Positions 47,601 to 59,500 of a stretch of 64,000 bases of DNA are shown piece by piece. The number at the start of each line of letters is the position of its first letter. Within the stretch, counting starts at the first letter, position 1. Position numbers and translations under genes: made by a program. Source of the DNA: Syngnathus acus (Eukaryota; Chordata; Actinopteri; Syngnathiformes; Syngnathidae); NCBI RefSeq assembly GCF_901709675.1, contig NC_051093.1:1816553-1880552 (forward strand). Reading direction: 5' to 3'. Below the pieces are notes generated by a model that saw only the letters and a list, made by a program, of their open reading frames with translations, was not told where the DNA came from and searched no databases.

Positions 47601-50600
47601 TTTACTCGAAACATTAACAGAGCAGCCTATTTTGACATGAAATACCCTGGTACGTATAGCAGCTATCGCAATAGCATTAGCCATCCGCAAAGTCTCACGA
47701 GCCTCAGCGAAGTGTAAACAATCGCGTTTCTCAAACGATCTCCTATAAAATGATCGGAACTGACTAAAGTTCGATCCAACGCATTGGTACTACTTACCTA
47801 TGTTTCCCTTCCATATCGATCCGTAGATTTACTCGAAACATTAACAGAGCAGCCTATTTTGACATGAAATAGCCTGGTACGTATAGCAGCTATCGCAATA
47901 GCATTAGCCATCCGCAAAGTCTCACGAGCCTCACCTCGCAATCTCCCATGAGCCTCAGCAAAGTGTAAACAATCGCGTTTCTCAAACGATCTCCTATAAA
48001 ATGATCGGAACTGACTAAAGTTCGATCCAACGCATTGGTACTACTTACCTATGTTTCCCTTCCATATCGATCCGTAGATTTACTCGAAACATTAACAGAG
48101 CAGCCTATTTTGACATGAAATAGCCTGGTACGTATAGCAGCTATCGCAATAGCATTAGCCATCCGCAAAGTCTCACGAGCCTCACCTCGCAATCTCCCAT
48201 GAGCCTCAGCAAAGTGTAAACAATCGCGTTTCTCAAACGATCTCCTATAAAATGATCGGAACTGACTAAAGTTCGATCCAACGCATTGGTACTACTTACC
48301 TATGTTTCCCTTCCATATCGATCCGTAGATTTACTCGAAACATTAACAGAGCAGCCTATTTTGACATGAAATAGCCTGGTACGTATAGCAGCTATCGCAA
48401 TAGCATTAGCCATCCGCAAAGTCTCACGAGCCTCACCTCGCAATCTCCCATGAGCCTCAGCAAAGTGTAAACAATCGCGTTTCTCAAACGATCTCCTATA
48501 AAATGATCGGAACTGACTAAAGTTCGATCTAACGCATTGGTACTACTTACCTATGTTTCCCTTCCATATCGATCCGTAGATTTACTCGAAACATTAACAG
48601 AGCAGCCTATTTTGACAGGAAATAGCCTCGCGGGTACAACAGCTATTCGGTGACGCCCTGTGACTACAGTTGCCGTAATGCTGGGAAGCGATGCGACCTT
48701 GTAATTTATTAGTCGTACTAAAACGTACTGAAACATTTTGGCAGAGCACTGTGTACAACCAGTATGGATCAACAAATTCATCAGTTGATCCATATATAAG
48801 GCGCACTGGCCTATAAGGCGCACTGTCGGCTTTTGAGAAAATTTTAGGTTTTTAGGTGCGCCTTTTAGGGCGGAAAATACGGTAGTTTGATTTGGCAAGA
48901 GCCAACACATTTTTATATTAGCGGGCCATTTCCAAAGCGGCCATGTTGCCAGCTGCAATCAAGCACTTTACTCTCACCTGGGCAGGCCTGGGCTGACGCT
49001 TTCCGGAGTAGTCCTGATCTTACCGGGGTGGTCCACATTTATGAAGAACTGAAGCGGAAGGGCACGGAGTTCCCCATGGCCGATTTGGACGCACTGTCGC
49101 CCATCCACACGCCGCAGCGGGTACCGAACTAAATTTGGAAAGACACACGCGGAACATGTCGACTTTGAGCTCCCGTTTCTCCTCCCAGGGCACGCCGGAG
49201 GTGGACCCGGCCATCATCAAGTACCTGGCACCTGCAAGCACCGCCACCGACTTAGCCGCCAGGCAAGGGTCTCCACACGACCCCATCACGGCAACCCCCC
49301 AACAGGTGACGTCGACTCGGCGCCCTCCTTGCATTGCCCGTTTGCCCACATTGACGACGTCAAGTGATTGTTGCCTATCTTGGCCCGCAGGTGGCGCGCT
49401 TACGTAGCGAGTTGGACATGGTGAGAGGCAACATCAAAGTCTTGTCGGAGATGCTCACGGAGATGGTCCCTGGCCAGGAAGATGGACCCGATCTAGAACT
49501 GCTCCAGGTTGGATGGAGGATTTATATTACAATGTTAAATAAGAAAACTCTGCCTGTGTCAACCACCAAGGGGAATAGTGTGCTAAGGTCCAAACTTTTT
49601 TATTCCTTGTCATGTATTCTTTCGCTTCACCCACCCGTCTGTCTGCACTCCCTTTTGCCAAGGAGCTGCACAGGACATGCAGAGCCATGCAGCAAAGAGT
49701 CGTTGAACTCATCTCACGCGTGTCCAACGAGGAAGTGACCGAGGAGCTGCTGCACGTCAACGACGACCTCAACAACATCTTCATCCGATACGAGAGGTGC
49801 GTTTGCTTCAAAAGATGCTGTGTGCGCAATGTGGGTCGTCGTTTGGAAAAACGTGCAGCTAAATTCGGTTGTGCTGCTTTCAGGTATGAGCGCTGCAGGT
49901 CGGGGAGGGGCGCTAACAACAAAGGGGTGAGTATGGCCACTATGTGCTCTGAATGCCTTCATTGTTGTTTCTTTGCCCACAAATTGTGCTTCGCTAGTCA
50001 CAAATTCACAGTTTTTATTTCTTTTGTTGAACTTAACTCCGATATTCTGTGAAAAATTTGCCCATCTGTGTGGGGGCGCTTTCTCTGATGCTTCGAGATG
50101 CCAAAAGATGGCGCCAAAGCCCCAGCTTGCAACTGGCCGTGAGAAAGGATCTTTGGCCTCTGACAGGCCCGCCGGTAGCACGGTTGTTGCCATGTTGTAA
50201 GCCTGGTGTTGGGTTGCTCCCCAGATTTTGGGTGAGGAGACAGATGACAACCTGATCGACTTGGGTCCCGGCTCTCCGGCTGTGGTGACCCCCCGAGCGG
50301 CGTCCAGCCCGCCTCCCCGCGGCACAACAGGGGCCGCTGCCTCACCGGTCCAGAACCCCGCTGTGGGCTCACTGTCTTCCGCGCTGGCCGGCCTCGGTAA
50401 GAAGACAACACGGTCTGCGTGCTACTGTTTGTCTGGCCTCTGTCCTGAAACTTGTTTCAGAGTGACTAGTGGCTATTAAGAACACATATAGTACTAGTCA
50501 GCTCTAATTGAGTGAAATGTCATGCATTTTTGCTCTGTTGATTTCCATCATGAACCCACCACGCTCCCACTTTGTTCCAGATGTCAGTCCTGCAAGTCCA

Positions 50601-53308
50601 CCAAGCCGAAACCGGGACGACTTTGACATGTTTGCCCAGACTCGCAGCAGCTCGCTGGCTGAGCAGCGCAAAAAGTATGTCGACATGGTTCTGTCCTTGA
50701 GTACCTTTGCCAGTTAGGAAATAATTATTTTAAGTTTTATCAAGTGCAAGTTATTTTTATAACAAGAACGGGGCAATTGTTCAGACACTCAGGCAACGGA
50801 ACGCTAGAAAGGCAAAGCCACTTTGGCTGCTGGTTCTTACGCGTGTTCTCGATGTGTTTGTCGTGCGCAGTGTCAAGTACGAAGACCCCCGGGCTGTGGG
50901 TGGTCTGGCCTCGGCTCTGGATGTTAGACAGCACAACGCGGGAGGGGTGAGTGCGCCTGGCTAACTATCTGACAAGACGACATCCGTGCGGATGCCCAGC
51001 GCATCGTTCTTGTGCCGCTCTGCCACTCTCACATTAAATCTGAGGCAAATCTGAGACATTCCAGACTTTTAACTCCTGTAAGTGTAATGCCTCATGGCAG
51101 GGTGTCTCAATACATTTGTCCATTTGTCTTTGCGCACCAGTAGTTTGTTCCAAAATCTCAGCCTGCACGTATTTTGTTTTCCGTATTTTCCATCTTCCTC
51201 TCGCTCCTTTCTTTCGGTCTGTCTTTTTTTGTCCGCCTCTCCCATCGTCGACTTGGCTGTCTGCGCTCTGCCGTGCTCCATCCTCTGAGCTGTCTTCTGT
51301 TGTTGATTCAGCTGAGGGTAGAAGGGTACGCTGGTACCCCAGCAGATCAGGAGCTGCCCATAGACAGCTGGCTTATTACCCAAGGAATGGTGAGGACTCC
51401 ATCCTTAGCGTGTCCTCCTCCTCCACCTCGTCCTCCTCCCACCATCACCGGCCTCTTGATCCTGCCTCCGTAATCCACCGCTCTTCCTTTTTAGTCTCAC
51501 GCCATTCTCTCCTGGCCCACTAAAACAAGCGCTCCCGTGATGGGTAATAGGATGATGCTAACCTTTGTCTACGGCCGTCTGCTGTTTATTTGCTGACTGA
51601 GCCGCTTTCTAAAGTAAACAGGCTGGCTTTGTGCCAACTTTGCTCTTGACTACTTGTTTCGTCAGGCATTTATTCCGCTGCATTAATTTAAAGCCTCAAT
51701 GATTATTTAAGCGAGAATGCCATTTTCAAAAAATAGATTTATATCCATGCCGAAAGCACTTTCTCCATGTTGCCCACCACTGATTTGTTTTATTGACATA
51801 GCTGCCAAACACTGAAACGTTACTGACACCTTTCACCTTAATCCATCCCCAGACTTGAACCTTTACCTTCTTTCGTCATCCTGTTTCCCAAGCTCACTAA
51901 AGCCGCACGGTAGACTAGTGCCATGTAGAAAAGATCTTGAACACCAATTTACACAAGTTGGAGAAAATGTGACAATGAAACCAGTCACCTCTTTTAACCG
52001 GCTTCCCTTTTGCTACACTTTTGTTTCTTCAGTTTCCTTCCATGACTCTCGCTTGCTTTGCTTTTGATGAGCTCTCTTCTCTGCTGCAATCTCACAAAAA
52101 CGACAATGCCACTTTTGTTTTTGTGAGGGTGAACGTGTTTGGAGACGTGTGGATTATCCTTGAAATATTTCTTGCCTGTCCCAAACATGACTTATCATCG
52201 CAGCCCTCCGCGTGTGCTTTTCTGTTAGTTGCTAATTCGCTAATGATGGGGAATAATGAAACGCTGCTGCGTGGCACCAGGCGGCAGCTGTTAGCCCGCG
52301 TCAACACGCAACACGGGACCTCCTGTTCTTGAGGTCCGCAGCGCACTGGCAGGTTGTTGCGCAACAGCAGCGCACACTGCTTGGCCCTTGCTTTTTTTCC
52401 CCCCTCTTCCCATTTATTTTCCTCCTGCCTGAGCTCTTTTTATTTATGTTAGAATTTTGTTTCTGTTGTGTGATGTGGTTGTGTTGGTTAGTGTCATGTG
52501 GCTTTTTTTTTTTGTCCATGGCTTTGCTCCGTAGATCCCTGTATCGCAGTCCTCTGTCATGGATGACATAGAGGAGTGGCTCAGTGCTGACGTGGTGAGA
52601 CTTAATTTACCTTGATTTCAAATCTCTTCATTTCTTCTGTCCTCACCATTTCTCGGGCAAAACATGTGTTTGCTCGAGCATCACATTCCTTTTTCTTCTC
52701 ACTAACCTCACTCGATTTCCATCAATGCCTGACATCATGGATGAATGAGCACAAGGCTCACCCGCAATTTTTTTTTAGTATGTACTCGTGCACAATGTAA
52801 TGAGTCCATGTTCCATTTTGAGGCTGCCAAAATAGGAGTTGGACATTTAACAATGTTTTTATTATTGTGGCAGTGGATAACCTGCACTGCGTCTTACTGT
52901 GAGGTGGAATATTTTGTTAGTTCTATACATTTTATTTGTTCATAAGGAAGACGCATTGTGGTATTTATTGACTGAAGGCCATTATTTGAGACAATCTAGG
53001 AATTTTGTTTAACAAAATTCTCTTTTTTTTTTTTCTTCATGACTAGAAAGGCGATCCTCTGGATGAAGGCGTAACCAGTGAAGGTAGACCACATTGAAGC
53101 ATTTGGCATCATATATTTGCTTTGTTATGGAAACAAATTCACTTTTGCATGAATGCACTCCTCAGAGTTTGATAAGTTCCTGGAGGAGCGAGCAAAGGCA
53201 TCAGACACGTCTCCCTCCGGGGATAACCCCGCTCACCCTGCCCTCCCCGCTCCCGTCGCCTCGCACAAGAAAGCAGAACGCACGGAGGACGCCCTCTTTG
53301 CCTTGTAG
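44643..53308 (+). CDS. tom1l2: TOM1-like protein 2
   Basis: Endosomal adaptor that binds ubiquitin, clathrin and Tollip, with roles in sorting of ubiquitinated cargo. Sixteen coding exons: 44643-44694, 46073-46157, 46868-46946, 47028-47177, 48986-49120, 49189-49305, 49391-49507, 49663-49796, 49884-49926, 50225-50396, 50581-50674, 50871-50946, 51313-51390, 52535-52594, 53047-53083 and 53166-53308, 523 residues. The VHS domain (about 15-150) runs [79 protein letters not shown]. The GAT domain (about 206-300) has [20 protein letters not shown] and [21 protein letters not shown] clathrin-box-like NLIDLG is at 313-318; the end EERAKASDT...RTEDALFAL is TOM1L2-typical. Exon 13 (26 residues) may be alternative. 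Exon 4 has a GC donor or an extra AQQP. The human neighbours are the same (SREBF1, DRC3). Confidence 0.95.
45195..45580. mobile_element. Possible mariner remnant in tom1l2 intron 1
   Basis: TACGAGGTGTGCCAGAAAAA resembles the terminal repeat of mariner-type transposons. The following 380 bp looks like a decayed transposase gene (many stops), but I could not align a DDD motif. Confidence 0.3.
45583..45705 (-). mobile_element. Inverted 3' end of the L2-like LINE
   Basis: Matches the complement of about 38690-38832 (CAAGAGTTTTTATTCGCCAT ... AACACTCAGGACATGTGAAA). Same family as the element in gid4 intron 2. Confidence 0.75.
47295..48884. mobile_element. TIR element with tandem-repeat core in tom1l2 intron 4
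   Basis: The ends are inverted repeats: left CCGTATTTTCCGCCCTAAAA, then GGCGCACC; the right end is its reverse complement (GGTGCGCCTTTTAGGGCGG...CGG). TA flanks both ends. Degenerate GGCGCAC / TATAAGGCGCACCGG repeats lie just inside each end. Non-coding, so a MITE-like element. The TA duplication would fit a Tc1/mariner-type superfamily, but the class is not certain. Confidence 0.75.
47486..48640. repeat. Five-copy 251-bp tandem repeat
   Basis: Units begin TGTAAACAATCGCGTTTCTC at about 47486, 47713, 47964, 48215 and 48466. The first unit is 227 bp, short by a block containing CTCGCAATCTCCCATGAGCC; the others are 251 bp. By eye, units differ at only a few positions. Confidence 0.85.
51313..51390 (+). 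other. tom1l2: Likely cassette exon of tom1l2
   Basis: Flanked by TTGATTCAG and GTGAGG, phase 0 at both ends, encoding [20 protein letters not shown] and six more residues. Skipping it keeps the frame. Its [12 protein letters not shown] part joins naturally to the next exon's [16 protein letters not shown]. Confidence 0.6.
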
Positions 53309-55857
53309 ACTCGCATCCGAGTGTCTCGGTGGCTCCCTCGGCGCCGTCTGAAGGTCGGCGCTTGGAACAATTCCCTTGAACGCGGTCCTCCGGTAACATT
53401 TCATCGTCTTGCCACTTGTTACAGCATTGCTGGAACTTGCACAGGCGGGCAGGTCGTGTCATAGCATCGCTGGATGTATTTGATCGCCAATGTGGGATGC
53501 GTTGACGCTTTCGTCATTTCAAGCTGCGTTTAAGTGGAGGGAATAATCCCGCTCACAAATCTTCATTAAGCCGCTACATAACTAACGCAAGTGTTGGTGT
53601 CCAAGTATTGTAATGCTTTAAAGGAGTTGGACAGGAGAGCAAAGAAAAGATTCATGTGCAGTAGCTTGCTTCTGCAGCTGTGTGTGAAAACGAGAAGATG
53701 AATAAGCGCATTCTCTCATTTTAACAAGCTGTGTCTGTCAGCAGCCGTTTAACCAAAGGGAAGAAAAACAACCCAAATAGTGTACAAAGGTTTCCTGTTT
53801 TAGGAATGTTTCCATAAAAGCCAAGTGTATGATTTCAACTAATCTTGCGTCGCAACAAGCAGCAGAAGTTTGGATGTTATGGAAATCTAAATGGAAGGAT
53901 ACTACTACATTATACGCACGTGGAGATCGAGCTATATTTAATCTCTGGAATTATTCCAAAGTGACAATTTTGTCCCACCCCGGCAGTAATTAGGCCAACT
54001 TTAATTATACTCCCTAAAAAATAGTAAACTTGCAGCGTATTAACGTACACGTTGTAGCAAAACAAAACAATCTGTGGTTTTTTTTTTTTTTTTTTTTTAG
54101 GGAAAAGGGAACATTGTTTTGAACTACTTCATTTTGCACATAACTTTAAAAAAAAAAAAAAACTATTCGCAAGAATACAAATGGGTTGAAATGAGGTGTT
54201 GAAACTGCTGGGACTGCACCAAACTATTGGATTCGATTACCTACTGGACAATTACTACAAACAAATGGCATTATTAAGGATATATCGTTGGCTATATTGT
54301 GTAATATACCTCAAACAAACAAAAAGTCAATGTAATGATTTTTAATCGTACTATGCAAAGGGAAGCGCGTTATTTCTTGCCCTGGCAGTGTAGATATGTT
54401 TGAACAGTTTTAAGAACCTTTTTGTTGTTTACCATTCATTATTTTTAATGTCAGTATAATTGCTATTTTTTCCACATCAGACTGTAATATGTCTTATATA
54501 ATATTGGGTTGATGGTAGGGCTCGGGAGCCAAGAGCCCAAAAATCCATCCTATCTTAAACTCCAGCACTTTTAACCTCTTGGTTTGTACTAATTTGCTTT
54601 GCATGTCTAATTTATATATTTTTGTTTTTGTTTGGTTTTCACTTTAAGAGTAAGACCAAAACCCGTGTAAATCGTGCAGTATTGTTGTCAGAATATTGTA
54701 CTGAATTTGTTACCCATCTAAAAATGCATTGAAAAATATATTTGCCTACATAATCTGCATAACTGCCGAGGATTAGGCAGAACTAAATTGGCGGAAGAGA
54801 TTTAACAGGCAATCATTGCACAAACCAATGTGGCCTAACGTCGCTGAATGTCGTGTTTATGGATTCCAGAACCTTTTGAAAAGGTTTCATGAAGCTTACA
54901 CGATAATTGCAGCATGGACTCTTCCAAATTCCGGTTTTGTTATTAACATGCTAGTGTACACGTTTAGCATCAGTGGATGTTCCGTGTCTGTTTGGGCTCT
55001 ACCATCTGCCGTCATCCTGACTGGTGTGTCTCTGTGTGACTTAATGCACGTATGTAACTGCCCAATAAAACACTTGAGACTGCTACCTCACACGCTTTGT
55101 GCTTATTCCTGCATGATGTCACTCGTGTTGGCTGCATTCTGAAGTGTGAATGTAAACAAACAGCCATTGTAAACAATGCAAAAAGCTGTCGGTTTGCCTG
55201 CTGGCGAGTAACACGCCTTATGCATGGAGGAGAAACAATTCAAATATGTCTCCTTTAGTCCTTTCTTTATACAGTGTCACCTTGCTTTATCGCTGGCTCT
55301 GGTGAATGAGTATGAATAAATGACAGTTGGTGTCAATTGACAAAGACTGACAACTTTTGGCCAACTCTAAAACTCGGTTGGCCACGTGCCACCAAGAATT
55401 GTTAATTGTTCGGTGCCGGTCTTGGGCTCATGTTGGAGAGGACTGTTTTAATACCAATTCTAAGTGAACAAGGAAATACTCGACCTTTTGTGAGTACAAT
55501 CGATAGTTAAATCTCCCACAATGTACCATAAACACATGCTATTTTTACCCCGTGTGTTGTAACACTGGCATGGTTCCAAAAAGGCATGTTTGACATGTCT
55601 CCATGACAATAAGTGCCGCAAAGCTTTGAACCGCTCGAGGTCAGTGACCCATTTCCCAGCCATACCTCAGTGGAGCTGCGCTTTTGTGTACATGTGACAC
55701 TATTTGTTTTTAAAACGATGTATTTTGTAATTATTTTTAAACTTTGGTTTTTGATGACTCAAATAATTAAAATTTGATTACACATATCGGCATCGGGTAA
55801 TTTCCCTGTTGCTCTTCAAACTGCAAAAATCATGATGTAATCCCAGGCTCACAGTTG
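53309..55857. other. tom1l2 3'UTR and intergenic
   Basis: No exon recognised. AATAAA at 55064-55069 could end a 1.8-kb tom1l2 3'UTR. Long T run near 54078. Confidence 0.45.
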
Positions 55858-55899
55858 TGACGTCATATCACACCACTCCGCTCCTGCACTTCCCATTGG
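55858..55899. promoter_or_regulatory. CRE / SRE-like / CCAAT cluster upstream of srebf1
   Basis: TGACGTCA (55858-55865, perfect CRE), ATCACACCAC (55867-55876, one base off the sterol element ATCACCCCAC) and ATTGG (55895-55899, reverse CCAAT for NF-Y) within 42 bp, about 640-680 bp before the srebf1 ATG. SREBF promoters are known to use SRE plus NF-Y for self-activation. Motif matches only. Confidence 0.55.
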
Positions 55900-56541
55900 A
55901 CAATTCTACTGGTTCTACAGGCGGGGCTACGAATGCGAGTCAAGCAAACTTGATGTTTATTTCCATTTGCAGGCTCGCTTCCCTATTGGCTCTCAGGAGA
56001 CAAACCCACTCGATAGCCGCCTATGCAGTAAGATTGTGTTGAAACCAACTGGCGCTAATTTGATGAATTGACAGAAAACGATGATGGTTACAATCTGCTA
56101 TGCAGTTTATAGATAACGTCTGTGTGGAATTATGCTTAGTCTTCTGTACAGCGGTCGTCTTTTTACGTCCACATTGTGTAAGAAAAAAACAAAACAACAC
56201 GGTGGGGGTTAGGTTGAACGCGGAAGTGACTTGACTATCTCGCGTATGATTGGTTGGATTACCTGCCCGTTGTTCTCGAGCGAGGCGGGCGAGTTTGGCG
56301 AAACACGAATTGGTGAATGGGCTTCAGTGTTTGATTTGACAAGTTTTCCTGAGGCATCATGGGGTTAGCACCGGCCAGTTAGTTGACAGATCGGCACAAA
56401 AAGAAACATTCTCCTTCATCGTGTTTCGGCTACATTTTGGCCAATGTAGCTCCCCGAGAAACTGACGAGTATTCGCCGCTGGGAGACCCCCCTGCATAGT
56501 TTTATTTTACACTGGATTATCCTCAAAACAAAACAGCAAAA
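55900..56541. other. srebf1 proximal upstream region and 5'UTR
   Basis: Further reverse CCAAT boxes (ATTGG near 55984 and 56249) and an ETS-like GCGGAAGTG (56220). No coding sequence. The untranslated leader must end at 56541. Confidence 0.45.
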
Positions 56542-59500
56542 ATGAACACTTTGTCGTTTGACGATCCTTCGTTGGATAATCTGGATCCGACATTGTCGCT
56601 GCATGACCCCAGCGAGATTGACACGGCCCTTCTTAGCGACATTGATGGTAAGAATTCTGATTTTCACTAACACAGTCACAGCATACCAGCGACAACTCTT
56701 TAGCAACCCCTTTTCGTAAATATTTTATTCACGTCGTGTCGTCGTCTAAAAACGCATTTTAAAGAGCACGAAGCGTTTACGTTAAATCATCTTCGTTAAG
56801 TGTTGGTAGCTTTGTTCCAGCTAGCTAATGGCATGAACTGTATACCGCGGTAAATGTACGTTTCGAAACGTTTTACGGCGAGTGTGTCATTTAACACACG
56901 CTTCGAAAAGCATGTTTAATAAGTACAATATTAAATGTGTATAAATTGACTTCAAGGTGGAGAAAAAGGCAAGGCTAACGTGCTCGTGATGGCGCCCCGC
57001 CCCCATGCAAGTTTCCCCAGACTGAGGTTACTAGCGTTCGTTTCCTCCTCAGGGGTTCACGGAACCTCATTTGACCGAAATTGCACAGAGGTCCATTAAA
57101 CACCGAATATATTTGCTTCGGAAAAAAAACAGTAACTCTATTGCATTTTTTGTTGGTTTATTATGTAGCCAAGCATGTGGCGCTGCTAGGTAAAAAACGA
57201 CTAACCCATATTTGTTTACCGTCATTAAAATATATAAATCTCGTTTTTAAGACTTGAGTATTCTTATCGGATTTAGAATTTTAACAAATTAAATTAACAG
57301 GGAAATAAATTAGGTCACATTACAGACGTTAGACGGTGGCTCACTTGTGACCGATGGTAACCTCTCCGTAATGCACTTTCCTGTCTTGGACGATACGCGC
57401 TGTGATTGGACAAGAGCGATCACCTCATCCGTAACACTACCGGAAATTTAAAAAGCACCCCAGCCGGCAGCCGGCGTGTTTGTACAGAAAGAAAACGCAA
57501 CAATGGTCTGTTATTATCATCAATTATCATTATTAGAACCATCACATTGAGACAAAAAATATTACGCCTTATTTCTCACTATGCAAATTGGAATTGGCAA
57601 ATAAGGATTTCTTTGAAAGCTATCCATTTTTGTAGTCAAATTCAGAGATTTGTTGATTTGGTTTTAATCGCAAATGCACTTAGTAAAACACACATTTTCT
57701 TTCTGTGTATGACTAATATTTTGTCACTTGAAGATATTTGGTGCCCTTGTTTTTTCTCTTGCACATCACCGTTCCTGGATGACAATAACAATGATATGAT
57801 AACAATAATACAATGTACAACATATTTAGTAATAGCTATGGGTTAAGGCATAGATTAGGTGAAACAGGTGGACTTTTTTGGTGAAATGTCATTGCTATAA
57901 ATTACAACACATGGTAAAATCCATCAAATTTTAAATAAAAAAATGAATATATCCAGACAACCTATTGTGTGTGTGAAGAAAGTAAAGATATATTTTTTAA
58001 TTCAGAAAGCATCAAAAATACATTCAGGGACACGTTCAAGTTTGGAGTGGACCCTGTGTGATTGGTGCCTTGTAAAATGTTGTACGTGGTTGTCATATTG
58101 AGTCCTCCTTTCAATTTTGACGATGCTTTTAATTTTCAGACATGCTCAAGTTCCTCCACCAGGAAGGGGAACTCGGAAGCCTCTTTGATAACCCTCCATA
58201 CACAGGAGGACCCGCCGGCAGTCTGGAAGTTCCTTGTCTGCCCCAAGTCGTCACATCATCCTCCCCCCTGCCCACCGCAACTGCGCCTCCATCCACGTCT
58301 TCTTCTTCCTCCTCCGTCCTGAGCAGCAGCCCCCATCTGGATGCACTCCTGGGCCCTCCCATCACCCGCACCTCATCCAGCCCAGACAAGGCCTTCCAGC
58401 CTACCACCACCTTTCAGCAGTCCCCGCTGGCCCAGGTGTCCATCCCCACCCCGCGGCAGCAGCCGGCGTCCCCGCAGCAAGCTCACACGGTCGGACCGCC
58501 CAAAGTGGAAGCACCCCAGCCGGCTGTGGGCCAGGCTACTCCTGCCCCAGGAACTTCACCTCACGGGTCCCCGGTCCTAAACCCTGCATTCAACAGCACC
58601 CCCCCAAAACTCTTCACCTCCTCTTCACCGCCCCAAACTCCACCCCAGCCTCCAAAGCAGATGCCGACGCACCTTCAGAGCCAGACTCCAAACAGAGGCC
58701 AGAACTGCTTCATAGGTATTTCCTGTGATGAATTGTCTTGAGGACTAACTCTTGGTGATTTATAGTTTATCACATGGCAATTAGTTTTAATGCTAGAGGA
58801 AAAAAGGTGACCGACTTCTGTCCTTTCTTTCTAAAGTTGATAAGACAGCACACACTGAATGCTGCTATCATGGCCTTAAAATGAGATAAGAGTTCACCTT
58901 GTGGTTCACGAATATTGTAACCTGTCTGCCGAGATAAAAACAATTGCTGATTGTGGCGCACCTTCCCCGTTGTCAGTCGGCAGCACTGTGAGCCAAGCGG
59001 CAGCCACCTTGTCCTCCTCGCCTCCCAAGGTCCAGCCAATGGCCATTCAGACTCCGGTCCAAGGCTTGAGTGGTGTCTCTCCTTTGCTGGCCGCGGCGGG
59101 AAGCCCGCCCGCTCCCACGCTTACGTCTCATGTTCAGCAAGTACCCGTGAGTGTACAACTCGGGTGGGCTGATTCATCAGTGATTGTCGACTGGGCGGAT
59201 GGCTAGAAAAAGATAACTGACGTGTTTCTCAGGTGTTACTGCAACCCCAGTTTATCAAAGCCGAGTCTCTGTTGTTGACCACGCTGAAGCATGACCCCTG
59301 CATGGTCACCACCGTGGCCTCCCCCACATCGCTGGCCACCACCACCACTCCAGTTCAGAGCGCCTCACTGCAGGTAAATAAATTCCCAACCAGTACTTCA
59401 GTCACATCCACTGTTGGTTGTATCCATTCCTTCAAAAACAAATGTTTGGGAATCGCTAACGCTATTGAGTTGACTTGCCACCCGTTTAATACTGCAAGTT

